A stretch of 64,000 nucleotides of DNA, from assembly GCF_048159605.1 (NCBI RefSeq), contig NZ_JBLREB010000006.1, positions 18,118 to 82,117 of the forward strand, in the 5' to 3' direction. Numbering within the stretch: position 1 is the first letter of the stretch; every line of letters begins with the position of its first letter. This document shows, one piece after another, positions 52,121-61,578 of this stretch. The position numbers and the translations under genes were made by a program. Source of the DNA: Ectobacillus polymachus. GTDB lineage: Bacteria > Bacillota > Bacilli > Bacillales > Bacillaceae_G. The notes below the pieces were generated by a model. It did no database searches. It worked only from the letters and a program-made list of their open reading frames with translations, and was not told the DNA's origin.

Positions 52121-54281
52121 GTTCTCTTCTCCTTTCTTTACTTTTTAATCCAAATAACTTTTGAATTTCATTTATGTTACCAAGTGGTACTTCTTGATTT
52201 TCCTTATGAAAAGAAATTACTTCAGCTACTGGACTATTATCTTTTTCTTTCCCTTTGAGATTAATTGCAGTTAAAGCATTCTGACTCCCCACTGTTCTAC
52301 TTTCTGATTTTTTTGTTTCCCGCTTGTTTTTTTGCCGCTGAGCAATACTCATTTCTTCAGTTGCATCCTTTGTTTTTTTAATTGCTTCTTTAGCCAGATT
52401 CTCTGCAAAGGCATGGAGTACTGCTTTATGTTGCTTTTCTTCTTTCTCTTTATTTTTAATTTCATCTTTTTTATATTTCATGATTGCCTTAACATCCTCT
52501 AAATGTAATCCACTATACTCTTTATACTTTTCGGTAAGTACACATTGCTCTATTTTTCCATTTTTTAAACGGATAAAAATGCTACTAACATTCCTAGGAT
52601 CATAACTAATATCGATTTCCTTCTTTCCATCTATTCTTTTTTCAACAAACCAGCCATTTTCCAACCCTAGGTCGCTTGTATAACACATTCCCATAAAGTC
52701 AATGCCCCATCTTGTTACAGTACCCTTTTCTTTAGGTAGTAAATTATATATAAGTAAATCATGTGGCTCTTCGTGTAAGAGTGATTTACTTTCACCCCAT
52801 TCCCATACACCACAAGGAGTTAATTCAACTTTTTCATGGAACATTTCCTTAGTCACAAAATACTCTTTCGGGAGTGCACTCTTATTAAAAGCAATAGTTT
52901 GAATAATCATGAATTGGGTAAATTCATATATAGTTAACGCTGCCTTACGGGTTGGATCCTCATCCCCCCGTTCTATCATTTTTGGAGGTTTTGCTCCTGC
53001 CTTATATAGCAGCTCACGAATTTCATTATTGGTTAACCTAAAATGTTGTTCAACAAAAGGCTTTAAATCTCCACGATAAGATGGAGCATTATCAACTTCA
53101 ACCTTAATATTAACTAGATTTTCCGCCCATTTCCCCTTCAGTTCACCTCGGTCACCTACCAGATACATAGGCAAATTTTTACATGGCCAATCACTTTCAT
53201 TTATCTCAATCCCGTATTGTCTACAAAACTGAACTTTATCTGATGCTGCATTAACCATTGCAACCATAAGTTCAATTTTAGAAGCATTGGCTAAACTAGC
53301 ATGGAATCCTACAATCATTCGACTTTTAACATCTTTTACAATATATAATGTAGGTGTCCCAATTATAGTTTCTCTGTCCTCCGCAACTAAGATTATATCC
53401 GCAGGTGTTGAATCTATTTCATATAAATATCCTATACTTAATGATCTCTCTGTTGGATCGCCCTGAAATGCTCTAGTGTTCATTTCTGCTTTTCTTTTCC
53501 CTCTTCGATTGGAATATTTTTGAAAATACGAATATTCATTGTTATACCAATAAGTAAATTGTCGTAAGGAAGGAGCTTTTTCTGGTTCTACTATTGGAAC
53601 CATTACACCATGTTTACGATAAAAACCAGTATGATACCATTCTTCACACATATGTTGATGGGTTGCAGTAAGGTTCATTTTTCCATCAACATGAAATTTT
53701 TTTACAGCCTTTCTGAAAATCTCTTTATCACTTTCTGTGACAATCCATGCATTGCCATCCTTTGGTTTTGGTCCAGGTTTCTTTGAATATTCCCTTGGTT
53801 TTGTAGTGATACCACAATCAAAGTAGTTTTTTAAGAGAGCATTTTTTGTTTTACCATAAAACCAGTATCTCTTAAGTAATCTATATATTTCTTTTTTTGA
53901 TCTTCCAGTTTTCTCTCTAGTCTCCTCAACCATTGCTCCCCGATAGTTTGATATATATATTTCAGGCTCCTTGTACACAATGTCCTTTATAATATTCCAG
54001 TTAGTATCTCGACTTGCTTTGTACTTTGCTAGGTATACTTCATCAGGTGAAATTAATCTTAAATCTGGATCCACTTTTAATACTCTTGCTTTACCCTCTT
54101 CTAAATCATTTAAAAGTTCGTTGTATTTAAGAGCATATGGAAATGTCACTTTTTTGTGATCATTTATATCTACTACATAGACCTCTTCTTTATCGGGTGA
54201 TAACCAAAGTATGCGTATGATTCGATCCGTTTTTAACTCTAGGTTAAGCAACTCAATAACACTATTTTCATAAATCAACAT
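52104..54281 (-). CDS. tnsB: TnsB DDE transposase
   Basis: A 725-residue retroviral-integrase-type transposase. The catalytic acids are in E-I-D-S-T-P-A, V-G-D-R-G-E-L-K and V-E-Q-H-F-R-L-T. The N-terminal part has DNA-binding helices and the C-terminal 150 residues form a charged tail used for TnsC contact in Tn7. It binds the 17-bp end repeats and joins the 3' ends to target DNA. Confidence 0.94.
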   Translation of the reverse strand: MLIYENSVIELLNLELKTDRIIRILWLSPDKEEVYVVDINDHKKVTFPYALKYNELLNDLEEGKARVLKVDPDLRLISPDEVYLAKYKASRDTNWNIIKDIVYKEPEIYISNYRGAMVEETREKTGRSKKEIYRLLKRYWFYGKTKNALLKNYFDCGITTKPREYSKKPGPKPKDGNAWIVTESDKEIFRKAVKKFHVDGKMNLTATHQHMCEEWYHTGFYRKHGVMVPIVEPEKAPSLRQFTYWYNNEYSYFQKYSNRRGKRKAEMNTRAFQGDPTERSLSIGYLYEIDSTPADIILVAEDRETIIGTPTLYIVKDVKSRMIVGFHASLANASKIELMVAMVNAASDKVQFCRQYGIEINESDWPCKNLPMYLVGDRGELKGKWAENLVNIKVEVDNAPSYRGDLKPFVEQHFRLTNNEIRELLYKAGAKPPKMIERGDEDPTRKAALTIYEFTQFMIIQTIAFNKSALPKEYFVTKEMFHEKVELTPCGVWEWGESKSLLHEEPHDLLIYNLLPKEKGTVTRWGIDFMGMCYTSDLGLENGWFVEKRIDGKKEIDISYDPRNVSSIFIRLKNGKIEQCVLTEKYKEYSGLHLEDVKAIMKYKKDEIKNKEKEEKQHKAVLHAFAENLAKEAIKKTKDATEEMSIAQRQKNKRETKKSESRTVGSQNALTAINLKGKEKDNSPVAEVISFHKENQEVPLGNINEIQKLFGLKSKERRRERGSFE

Positions 54282-54307
54282 ACTAAGCCCTCCATCCTAA
54301 TCCATTT

Positions 54308-55141
54308 TTAACTAATTGACTCTTTGTATTCTTCATCTTCCAAATTAACTATAATTAATGGATTTGAGTTATTTATCTTGGTATTCATGTCTATGCCCCA
54401 TTTTTTTGTTGCTAACATGTGTTTTAAGATGAACATACTTGTTCCAGACTCAATTCCAAATTTACTATCGCACCGAAGACATAACTTGCTAATCGAGGTA
54501 TTACCTTCATCATGAAATATTATTTTAAAAAGATCATTCTTAATTAGTGAAACTAGTTCTTCATCTACGTTAGGTCGGGTATCTAAATATCGCCCTTCAT
54601 GCATCCACTCTATATTTGATATAAATGTATCGGGCATTCTTTTTTCAGTGATGATTCCCCAACCAATACCCTGTTCTTGAAAGAACCTCCTTTCTATTTC
54701 AAATAACTCTAAAGTACGCTTGCTTAACTTCGATGCTGGTTTCACGGTTCGAACTAAATCAACTAATCCGCTCGAAGTTTTTAAAGTGATAACAAAATCG
54801 GTAGTCATTACAACTGGAACCCCGTCAACATGTGCGTGCTTTATACCAAGTTGTTTAGCTATTTCTTCTGTCCTGCTTTGTGGAAGTAAAGGAAACTGTT
54901 CTCTTATGTCAACTACTTCATCCATCCATTCCAAAAAATATAAATATCTTCTTTCATGTTTAGATAGAGTATGGTGAATTCTTTGAGTTTTCCACCCCAA
55001 GTGTCTAGTTATCCAACCTTCAGATGCTACTTTATTGTCATGTGCTTGAATAAATGGTTTATAGTCTTTCCCAACACCTTGTCCATAACCATTCTTTATT
55101 CTGTTTTCTTGAAATGTCTTAATCCTTTTAGCCTGACTCAT
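54308..55141 (-). CDS. tnsA: TnsA endonuclease
   Basis: A 277-residue endonuclease with the family N-terminus G-Y-G-Q-G-V-G-K-D-Y-K-P-F, H-E-R-R-Y-L-Y-F-L-E-W, D-I-R-E-Q-F-P-L and the catalytic core T-T-D-F ... R-T-V-K. It cuts the 5' ends, giving cut-and-paste movement instead of cointegrates. First gene of the tns operon, 450 bases inside the right end. Confidence 0.94.
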   Translation of the reverse strand: MSQAKRIKTFQENRIKNGYGQGVGKDYKPFIQAHDNKVASEGWITRHLGWKTQRIHHTLSKHERRYLYFLEWMDEVVDIREQFPLLPQSRTEEIAKQLGIKHAHVDGVPVVMTTDFVITLKTSSGLVDLVRTVKPASKLSKRTLELFEIERRFFQEQGIGWGIITEKRMPDTFISNIEWMHEGRYLDTRPNVDEELVSLIKNDLFKIIFHDEGNTSISKLCLRCDSKFGIESGTSMFILKHMLATKKWGIDMNTKINNSNPLIIVNLEDEEYKESIS

Positions 55142-55190
55142 TTTTATTTCCTCTTTCTCTTTAAATGGACTCTTATCTAAGCTTTTTGTG

Positions 55191-55255
55191 TAGACTCTAT
55201 ACTTAGACTCTGTATATAGACTCTATATATAGACTCTGTATATAGACTCTATGAA
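55191..55255. repeat. five 13-bp tandem repeats upstream of tnsA
   Basis: TAGACTCTRTAYW units begin at 55191, 55204, 55217, 55230 and 55243. They lie in the tnsA leader between the hairpin and the start codon, a good place for a regulator to bind. Confidence 0.85.
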
Positions 55256-55287
55256 AAAAGACCCTGCTCATTCTGAGCAAGGTCTTC
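55256..55287 (-). terminator. terminator between the right end and tnsA
   Basis: Stem AAGACC-TGCTCA / TGAGCA-GGTCTT with a three-base loop and six T in the minus direction. It would stop glmS transcripts from entering tnsA. Confidence 0.85.
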
Positions 55288-55504
55288 AAAGTCTATACAT
55301 ATGAAATTGTAAAATGTTAAATCCATCATTTTACTCATCCTATTCACTGAATTGTTCAAAAGTAATTTATAACTTTATTGGCAACTCAATTGTCTGTTTA
55401 TTTTATCAAGAGTAATTTCCATATATCTCTACTTTTAATCACTAATAATTAAATTTTTGTAAAACAAGCAGCAATGTTATTAACACTTTACATTTTGGTT
55501 TGTA

Positions 55505-55590
55505 GTTACTAACTTTGATGTACGGTTACTAACATTAGTGTTTAGTTACAAACTATATTGTTTATTTACCAACACTAATGTCGGTGAACA
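55505..55590. repeat. transposon right end with four TnsB-type sites
   Basis: Seventeen-base sites related to GTTACTAACATTAGTGT start at 55505, 55525, 55545 and 55565, an exact 20-bp period. The outermost continues to the terminal GGTGAACA at 55590. The stretch 55288-55504 holds no gene. Confidence 0.92.
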
Positions 55591-55614
55591 ATTTTAATTT
55601 CATTTCAACCCCAA

Positions 55615-57417
55615 TCACTCTACCGTAACAGACTTAGCTAAGTTACGAGGCTTATCAACGTCGCATTCACGATGCAAGGCTGCATAGTACGCGATTAGTT
55701 GAAGTGGAACGACAGATAGAAGTGGTGTGAGTGCTTCGTTTACAGCTGGTAGGACGAAGCGGTCGCCATCCATTTCTAGTCCCTTCATAGAGATGATGCA
55801 TGGGTTTGCACCGCGGGCTACTACTTCTTTGACGTTACCGCGGATACCTAGGTTTACATGCTCTTGCGTAGCAAGGGCAATAACAGGTGTGCCGTTTTCA
55901 ATTAAAGCAATCGTTCCGTGCTTTAATTCACCGCCTGCAAATCCTTCTGCTTGAATATATGAAATTTCTTTAAGCTTTAATGCACCTTCTAGGCCTACAT
56001 AGTAATCTAGGCTGCGACCGATGAAGAAGCAGTTACGCGTCATTGTTAAATATTCGATTGCGATTTTATCCATTTCATCTTTTTGCCCGCATAATGTAAC
56101 CATAGCTGATGCAACGATTCCTAGTTCTTGTTTTAAGTCAAAGCCGATGGATAAGCCCTTTGCTTTGGCCAGGTCTGCTGCTAGGATAGAAAGAACTGCT
56201 AATTGTGCTGTGTATGCTTTTGTTGATGCTACAGCAATTTCCGGACCTGCATGCAATAGCAACGTATAATTTGCTTCGCGGGAAAGCGTTGAGCCTGGTA
56301 CGTTCGTAATGGTTAAAGCTGGGTAGCCTAGTTCATTTGTACGTACGAGTACAGCACGGCTGTCTGCTGTTTCTCCGCTTTGTGAGATATAAATAAAGAA
56401 TGGTTTTTCCGTTAGAAGCGGCATATTGTATGAGAATTCACTTGCTACGTGTACTTCTACTGGAATTTTGGCAAAGCGTTCAATAAATTGTTTTCCAACG
56501 AGCCCTGCATGGTAACTTGTTCCGCAGGCTACAATATAAATGCGGTCACTAGCTAAAATCGCATTCCGTATATCTTCAGAAAGCTCGATTTCGCCTTTTT
56601 CATTTTCATACTTTTGAATGATGTTACGAATAACAAGCGGCTGTTCGTCGATTTCTTTTAGCATGAAGTGTGGGTACGTTCCCTTTTCAATGTCGCTTGC
56701 ATCTAATTCAGCTGTGAATGGTGCACGTTCAATCATTTCTCCAGCTAAGTTTTTAATTTGTACTTTTGCATCTGTAACGATAACCATCTCTTTATCCATT
56801 AGCTCGATAAATTGATCGGTCACTTGTAGCATAGCCATTGCATCACTTGCTACTACGTTGAAATGATCACCAACCCCTACTAGAAGCGGGCTTTTGTTTT
56901 TTGCTACGTAGATCACATTTTTATTTTCCTTGTCAAGAAGGGCAAGGGCATAGGATCCATTCAATAGAGTTAATGTCTTGCGAAAGGCTTCTTCAGCGCT
57001 CAAGCCTTCCAGTACAAATTTATCCACAAGCTGTACGATTACTTCTGTGTCCGTTTCACTTTCAAACGCAATATCTTGTAAATATTCTTTTTTCAGTAAT
57101 TCATAGTTTTCAATTACACCGTTGTGTACAAGTGTAAAGCGTTTTGTCTCACTTTGATGTGGATGTGCATTCGTTTTGCTTGGTACACCGTGTGTTGCCC
57201 AGCGTGTATGACCAATTCCAACGTTTGCTGTGACAGCAGGATTTACAATTTCACGAAGCTTTGCAATCCGACCCTTTTCCTTAAACACAACAACGCCATT
57301 ATCAGCTTGCAGTGCGATCCCTGCAGAGTCATAACCACGATATTCAAGCTTTTCTAATCCCTTTAGCAAGATCTCCTTAGCATCCTGCTGTCCAATATAT
57401 CCAACGATTCCACACAT
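55615..57417 (-). CDS. glmS: glutamine-fructose-6-phosphate aminotransferase
   Basis: Six hundred residues: Cys2 glutaminase nucleophile (M-C-G-I-V-G-Y), G-H-T-R-W-A-T-H-G, two SIS sugar-isomerase domains (C-G-T-S-Y-H-A-G; S-Q-S-G-E-T-A-D) and the conserved end L-A-K-S-V-T-V-E, which is the recognition region for TnsD in Tn7 systems. It makes glucosamine-6-phosphate for cell-wall precursors. Controlled by the ribozyme in its leader. Confidence 0.98.
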   Translation of the reverse strand: MCGIVGYIGQQDAKEILLKGLEKLEYRGYDSAGIALQADNGVVVFKEKGRIAKLREIVNPAVTANVGIGHTRWATHGVPSKTNAHPHQSETKRFTLVHNGVIENYELLKKEYLQDIAFESETDTEVIVQLVDKFVLEGLSAEEAFRKTLTLLNGSYALALLDKENKNVIYVAKNKSPLLVGVGDHFNVVASDAMAMLQVTDQFIELMDKEMVIVTDAKVQIKNLAGEMIERAPFTAELDASDIEKGTYPHFMLKEIDEQPLVIRNIIQKYENEKGEIELSEDIRNAILASDRIYIVACGTSYHAGLVGKQFIERFAKIPVEVHVASEFSYNMPLLTEKPFFIYISQSGETADSRAVLVRTNELGYPALTITNVPGSTLSREANYTLLLHAGPEIAVASTKAYTAQLAVLSILAADLAKAKGLSIGFDLKQELGIVASAMVTLCGQKDEMDKIAIEYLTMTRNCFFIGRSLDYYVGLEGALKLKEISYIQAEGFAGGELKHGTIALIENGTPVIALATQEHVNLGIRGNVKEVVARGANPCIISMKGLEMDGDRFVLPAVNEALTPLLSVVPLQLIAYYAALHRECDVDKPRNLAKSVTVE

Positions 57418-57620
57418 ACTTCTTCGTCGTTACGGCGACTTACTATCTAACAATAGCCTCTCCCAAAACCTAATTCCGATCTGTTTCCATGACAATAACG
57501 GAGGTAAGCTCGGTACATGATCGTTTGACCGGGTGCTTACTTACTTGGTGCATGTAAGCCCGTAACGACTTCACCTTCCTCTCTTTATTTAGGTATTTAC
57601 GTGCCATCGTCCTTTTCCCC

Positions 57621-57765
57621 TCATCACTCTCTTGCCTTTGTCCATAAGGTTACCCTCATGCTTTTAACAGGAGATTGCAGTTGTGATGAACAACTGGGAG
57701 TCATCCGCCGAATCTTCGATAAAACTCCTCCTCGTCAACTACCTCTGTAGCTCTGGCGCTTGGGT
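57621..57765 (-). ncRNA. glmS ribozyme (glucosamine-6-phosphate-activated)
   Basis: Minus-strand leader of glmS with the conserved core AGCGCCAGAGCTAC, GTTGACGAGGAGGAGTTTAT, TTCGGCGGATGACTCCC and the distal GGACAAAGGCAAGAGAGTGATGA. Cleavage is expected between A57760 and G57759. Glucosamine-6-phosphate triggers self-cleavage and mRNA decay. About 200 bases of untranslated leader separate it from the start codon. Confidence 0.96.
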
Positions 57766-57794
57766 CTTTCCAAAGTGAGAAAAAGAACAAACTA

Positions 57795-57824
57795 ATCTTA
57801 CAATAACTGGTCTTTTCCCGTCAA
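57795..57824 (-). promoter_or_regulatory. glmS promoter
   Basis: Minus strand: TTGACG (57819-57824), 18-bp spacer, TAAGAT (57795-57800), placing transcription start just before the ribozyme cleavage site. Confidence 0.7.
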
Positions 57825-57851
57825 ACAAAATTTTTTGAACGGTTATAAAAT

Positions 57852-57892
57852 TATATGCACAAGAAGACAGTAAGGTTCTTCTTGTGCATATA
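57852..57892. terminator. terminator after glmM
   Basis: Stem TATATGCACAAGAAG / CTTCTTGTGCATATA with an 11-base loop, ten bases beyond the glmM stop. The T-run is poor, so some read-through to glmS is possible. Confidence 0.8.
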
Positions 57893-57902
57893 TAGGAAGC
57901 TC

Positions 57903-59249
57903 CTATTTTAAGCCAGCTTCTTCTTTAACAACTTCTACGATGCGACCAACATATTGATCACAAAGCTCTTGTGTTGGTGCTTCTGCCATCACTCGAATAA
58001 GAGGCTCTGTCCCAGAAGGACGAACGAGAATGCGGCCGTCTTCGCCCATTTCTGCTTCTACCTCTTTAATAATAGCTTGAATGCGTTCGTTAGTAAGTGC
58101 TTTCTTCTTATCTGCCACACGAACATTTACAAGTGTTTGTGGGAACTTCTTCATTTCACCTGCAAGCTGTGATAATGATTTCTGCGTTACCTTCATAATA
58201 TTAACAAGCTGAATAGCACTTAGCATGCCGTCACCTGTTGTAATATGGTCTAAGAAAATGATATGACCGGATTGCTCACCGCCAAGATTATAGCCATTCT
58301 TACGCATTTCCTCCATTACATAGCGATCGCCAACTGCTGTTCGCACGCTTTTCATTTCATGCGTTTCAATAGCTTTATAAAAACCAAGGTTACTCATAAC
58401 GGTAGATACGACTGTATGATTCTTTAATCGTCCTGTTTCGTTTAAATATTTTGCACAGATGTACATAATTTGATCGCCGTCTACGATTTCACCGTTTTCA
58501 TCAACGGCAATTAAGCGGTCACCGTCTCCGTCAAAGGCAAGACCGATATGTGCTCCTTTTTCTTTCACAAATGCAGCAAGTGCCTGTGGATGAGTAGAGC
58601 CGACACCATCGTTTATGTTAACTCCATTTGGAGCAGTTCCCATTGTAGAAATATCAGCATCTAAATCCGCAAATAAATAAGGTGCAAGCGAAGAGGTAGC
58701 TCCATTTGCACAATCGAGTGCAACGTGAATACCCGCGAAATCTTCATCAATCGTTTGTTTTAAGTATTGTATATATTTTTGGCCACCTTCAAAATAGTCG
58801 TTCACTTGGCCTAAATCCCCGCCGATTGGACGCGGTAGCTCATCCGTTTCCTTATCTAATAACGCTTCTATTTCATGCTCTTGTTCATCATATAGTTTAA
58901 ATCCATCCGGACCAAAGAATTTAATACCATTATCCTGTACAGGATTGTGAGATGCGGAAATCATCACACCAGCATGTGCTCCAAGTGCTTTTGTTAAGTA
59001 TGCCACCCCAGGGGTAGAGATAACACCTAATCGCATTACTTCTGCACCGATGGATAATAATCCAGCTACAAGCGCACCTTCTAGCATATGGCCTGATACG
59101 CGTGTATCGCGACCGATTAGCACTTTCGGGCGTTCTTCATTTTTCGTAAGAACATATCCCCCAAATCTACCAACCTTAAAAGCTAATTCAGGCGTTAATT
59201 CGCTATTGGCAACACCACGAACACCGTCAGTACCAAAATATTTTCCCAT
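57903..59249 (-). CDS. glmM: phosphoglucosamine mutase
   Basis: A 448-residue alpha-D-phosphohexomutase with the phosphoserine loop I-S-A-S-H-N-P-V, the metal loop D-G-D-G-D-R, the sugar-binding G-G-E-Q-S-G-H and the phosphate-binding R-P-S-G-T-E-P. It interconverts glucosamine-6- and 1-phosphate. Placed between cdaR and glmS as in other Bacilli, where GlmM also inhibits CdaA. Confidence 0.98.
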   Translation of the reverse strand: MGKYFGTDGVRGVANSELTPELAFKVGRFGGYVLTKNEERPKVLIGRDTRVSGHMLEGALVAGLLSIGAEVMRLGVISTPGVAYLTKALGAHAGVMISASHNPVQDNGIKFFGPDGFKLYDEQEHEIEALLDKETDELPRPIGGDLGQVNDYFEGGQKYIQYLKQTIDEDFAGIHVALDCANGATSSLAPYLFADLDADISTMGTAPNGVNINDGVGSTHPQALAAFVKEKGAHIGLAFDGDGDRLIAVDENGEIVDGDQIMYICAKYLNETGRLKNHTVVSTVMSNLGFYKAIETHEMKSVRTAVGDRYVMEEMRKNGYNLGGEQSGHIIFLDHITTGDGMLSAIQLVNIMKVTQKSLSQLAGEMKKFPQTLVNVRVADKKKALTNERIQAIIKEVEAEMGEDGRILVRPSGTEPLIRVMAEAPTQELCDQYVGRIVEVVKEEAGLK

Positions 59250-59278
59250 AACTACAATCGCTCCTTTGTTTCATTCAC

Positions 59279-60520
59279 TTAACCTTTATTAACAATTTGA
59301 ATCTTAGCAGTTTTTTGTTTTTGTAACATTGTTACATTCATAGGATTATTTATTTGAACCGGTACGTCATACGTTCCGGGAGCTAGATTTTGCACATTGA
59401 TCGAAGCTTGAATTTGAGAAGATGATAATTTATCAACAATACTTGGATCACCCACTACATCAACACCAATTTTTCCAGTCGATGGATCAACAAAATTCAT
59501 GTTATACGTAGTTGCAAGTCCAAGTACTTGCAGAGAAACATCAGAAAATGATTTCGTTTCCTGCTTTTGTGCTTGAACGTTTACCCTTACCTTACTTGGA
59601 GATGCTTTCTCAACTCCTGCTGGTAATATTACATCCGCATCGTAACTTGTGTTACCAGATATCTTATCTAAATCTACTACAATTCCATTGATTGAATCAA
59701 TAGAATTTAGTACATTTTGCGGTCCGTAAATTGTCACAGCCTGCGGATCTGTCGTTATGCTTGTAAGGGTCACTCCTTGCATCAAGGTACCTTTTTGTGA
59801 TATTTGAATAGGCACCTGCTTCTCTGGACTTGAGATTGGAACCGTTACGTTTACAACCGTAGGATTCGTTTGAATATCTATTGGATTTCCGTTTTTATCA
59901 TATACTCCGACTTTTGCTTCCTTCGTTACCGTTTGGCTGAGGCCATTCAGGTCTACATAAACCTTGACTAGACTTACCTGATCTAATTGGTCCAGTGTAC
60001 CGGCAACTTCAATCGTGTCAGGCTTCACAGAAACTTTGGAAGCATCATAGTTTCCCTTTACCTGATCACTATTTAAAAAGCCTACTTCAACTGGAAATTG
60101 TTTTCTTACTTTCTCTGCAATCGTTACGCGAACCTTAGATGGGAGAATTTTCACCTTTAAGTTTTCCGGAATATTATGATATTCCAAATTCACATCATAC
60201 GTTCCTGGTTCATATCCTTTTAAATTTGCCACAACCTCGTATTGCTTACTAATTTTTGTAGCGGTAATTAATCCGCTTTGTCCTTCTAATGTAAGACTTA
60301 CTGTTTTCGGTAGACCAGTAACTACATATTTATCTTGATCATACTGTGCTGTTACATTTACATCTTGAATGGTTTCCGTTGTATCTCCTGTTGGAAAACC
60401 AGTAGAAGGAAGCGGACCTCCTGATGACTGCTTATCTAAGCTGGTAACCATAAATAGCATAAGTGCAAGCAATAAAGAAATTCCCTTTAAAAACCAAGTA
60501 TTGTCCATCCACTTATCCAT
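59279..60520 (-). CDS. cdaR: CdaR/YbbR regulator of diadenylate cyclase
   Basis: About 413 residues: one N-terminal membrane segment and four extracytoplasmic YbbR repeats (such as P-V-E-V-G-F-L ... V-K-V-Y-V-D-L). It anchors and modulates CdaA. The ATG at 60520 has GGAGG ten bases upstream and overlaps the cdaA stop by eight bases. An upstream in-frame start lacks support. Confidence 0.94.
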   Translation of the reverse strand: MDKWMDNTWFLKGISLLLALMLFMVTSLDKQSSGGPLPSTGFPTGDTTETIQDVNVTAQYDQDKYVVTGLPKTVSLTLEGQSGLITATKISKQYEVVANLKGYEPGTYDVNLEYHNIPENLKVKILPSKVRVTIAEKVRKQFPVEVGFLNSDQVKGNYDASKVSVKPDTIEVAGTLDQLDQVSLVKVYVDLNGLSQTVTKEAKVGVYDKNGNPIDIQTNPTVVNVTVPISSPEKQVPIQISQKGTLMQGVTLTSITTDPQAVTIYGPQNVLNSIDSINGIVVDLDKISGNTSYDADVILPAGVEKASPSKVRVNVQAQKQETKSFSDVSLQVLGLATTYNMNFVDPSTGKIGVDVVGDPSIVDKLSSSQIQASINVQNLAPGTYDVPVQINNPMNVTMLQKQKTAKIQIVNKG

Positions 60521-61337
60521 TTTGCTTTTTCCTCCAATTCCACAAAGAAGAAGAAGTGGTTTTTTCATTTCCACTAAGCTCTTTTAACAGCATTTCTTTT
60601 AATTGTCCCGGTTTTAAGCTTCGATGAATCTCACCATTTTTGGTTATTGATACCTGTCCAGTTTCCTCTGAAACAACGATCGTCACACTATCAGTTACTT
60701 CACTAATTCCAATAGCAGCACGGTGTCTAGTTCCGAGCTCCTTGGATATAAAAGGACTCTCTGAAAGCGGAAGGTAACAAGCTGCTGCTTTAAGGGTATC
60801 CCCTTGCATAATAACAGCCCCATCGTGAAGAGGTGTATTCGGGATAAAAATATTAATTAAAAGCTCAGCAGAAGTTATTGCATCAATAGCAATACCCGTC
60901 TCAATATAATCCCCCATACCCGTCTCTCGTTCAATGGTAATAAGCGCTCCAATGCGCCGTTTTGCCATATATTCACATGCCTTTATGATTTCATTTACAA
61001 ATGTTTCTTTTTCAGATTCCTCTGGTCCAGTACCTCGAGAAAACAAGCTTCCCCGCCCTAGCTGCTCTAATGCACGACGGAGTTCTGGCTGAAAAATGAT
61101 AATAATCGCAAGAAATCCCCATGTCAATGCTTGGTTCATTAACCATTCCAATGTATGCAATTTGAGCAATGAACTCAAAATCCGTACGACAACAATGACT
61201 ATAATTCCCTTCAACAGCTGTACGGCTTTCGTACCGCGAATAATGAGAATTAATTTATATATAACTAGCCACACAAGGGCAATATCAACTATATTACTGA
61301 GATAATTTAAAAACACCGTCATATCTCCAAAAGGCAT
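60513..61337 (-). CDS. cdaA: diadenylate cyclase CdaA (DisA_N domain)
   Basis: A 274-residue protein with three N-terminal transmembrane helices and a DAC domain (L-H-D-G-A-V-I, G-T-R-H-R-A-A-I-G). It makes c-di-AMP, which controls potassium and osmolyte transport. First gene of cdaA-cdaR-glmM. Confidence 0.97.
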   Translation of the reverse strand: MPFGDMTVFLNYLSNIVDIALVWLVIYKLILIIRGTKAVQLLKGIIVIVVVRILSSLLKLHTLEWLMNQALTWGFLAIIIIFQPELRRALEQLGRGSLFSRGTGPEESEKETFVNEIIKACEYMAKRRIGALITIERETGMGDYIETGIAIDAITSAELLINIFIPNTPLHDGAVIMQGDTLKAAACYLPLSESPFISKELGTRHRAAIGISEVTDSVTIVVSEETGQVSITKNGEIHRSLKPGQLKEMLLKELSGNEKTTSSSLWNWRKKQNG

Positions 61338-61521
61338 TCTAACCCTTCCTCCATCAGAATGTATTTACAAAAACCAAATGGCTGATATTCTCTCCCATTT
61401 GACTATCTCTTCTTGCAAGCGACGAGCTTCCTTGCTTGTTAGAAGTTGCACTTTATTATACCATATAATATTAGCATCACAATTACAATTAAGCAGGGAT
61501 ATTGGCTTCAATCAATATGAA

Positions 61522-61549
61522 AAATAGACGGCTTTATCACCGTCTATTT
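61522..61549 (-). terminator. terminator of rocF
   Basis: Stem AAATAGACGG / CCGTCTATTT with an eight-base loop, 30 bases past the arginase stop. Confidence 0.85.
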
Positions 61550-61578
61550 CCTTAACAATATTATATGGGTAAAGTAGT

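Larger units (their letters stand above)
39392..55590. mobile_element. Tn7-like transposon inserted at attTn7 beside glmS
   Basis: The termini are TGTTCACCGACATTA at 39392 and its inverse ending at 55590. Three 17-bp sites lie at the left end and four at exact 20-bp spacing at the right end, the Tn7 layout. The right end is next to tnsA and 24 bp from the glmS stop, the position and orientation of Tn7 in attTn7. It encodes TnsA, B, C and two TniQ/TnsD proteins plus a Detocs-like defence system and an AlbA_2 protein. No CRISPR array or Cas gene is present. Flanking pentamers (CATTT, ATTTT) are not identical, so the expected 5-bp target duplication is not visible. Confidence 0.93.

Noticed and set aside
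55191..55255. 13-bp tandem repeats considered as CRISPR or an origin iteron array
   Set aside because: The units abut without spacers and no replication protein is nearby. A tns regulatory role fits better.
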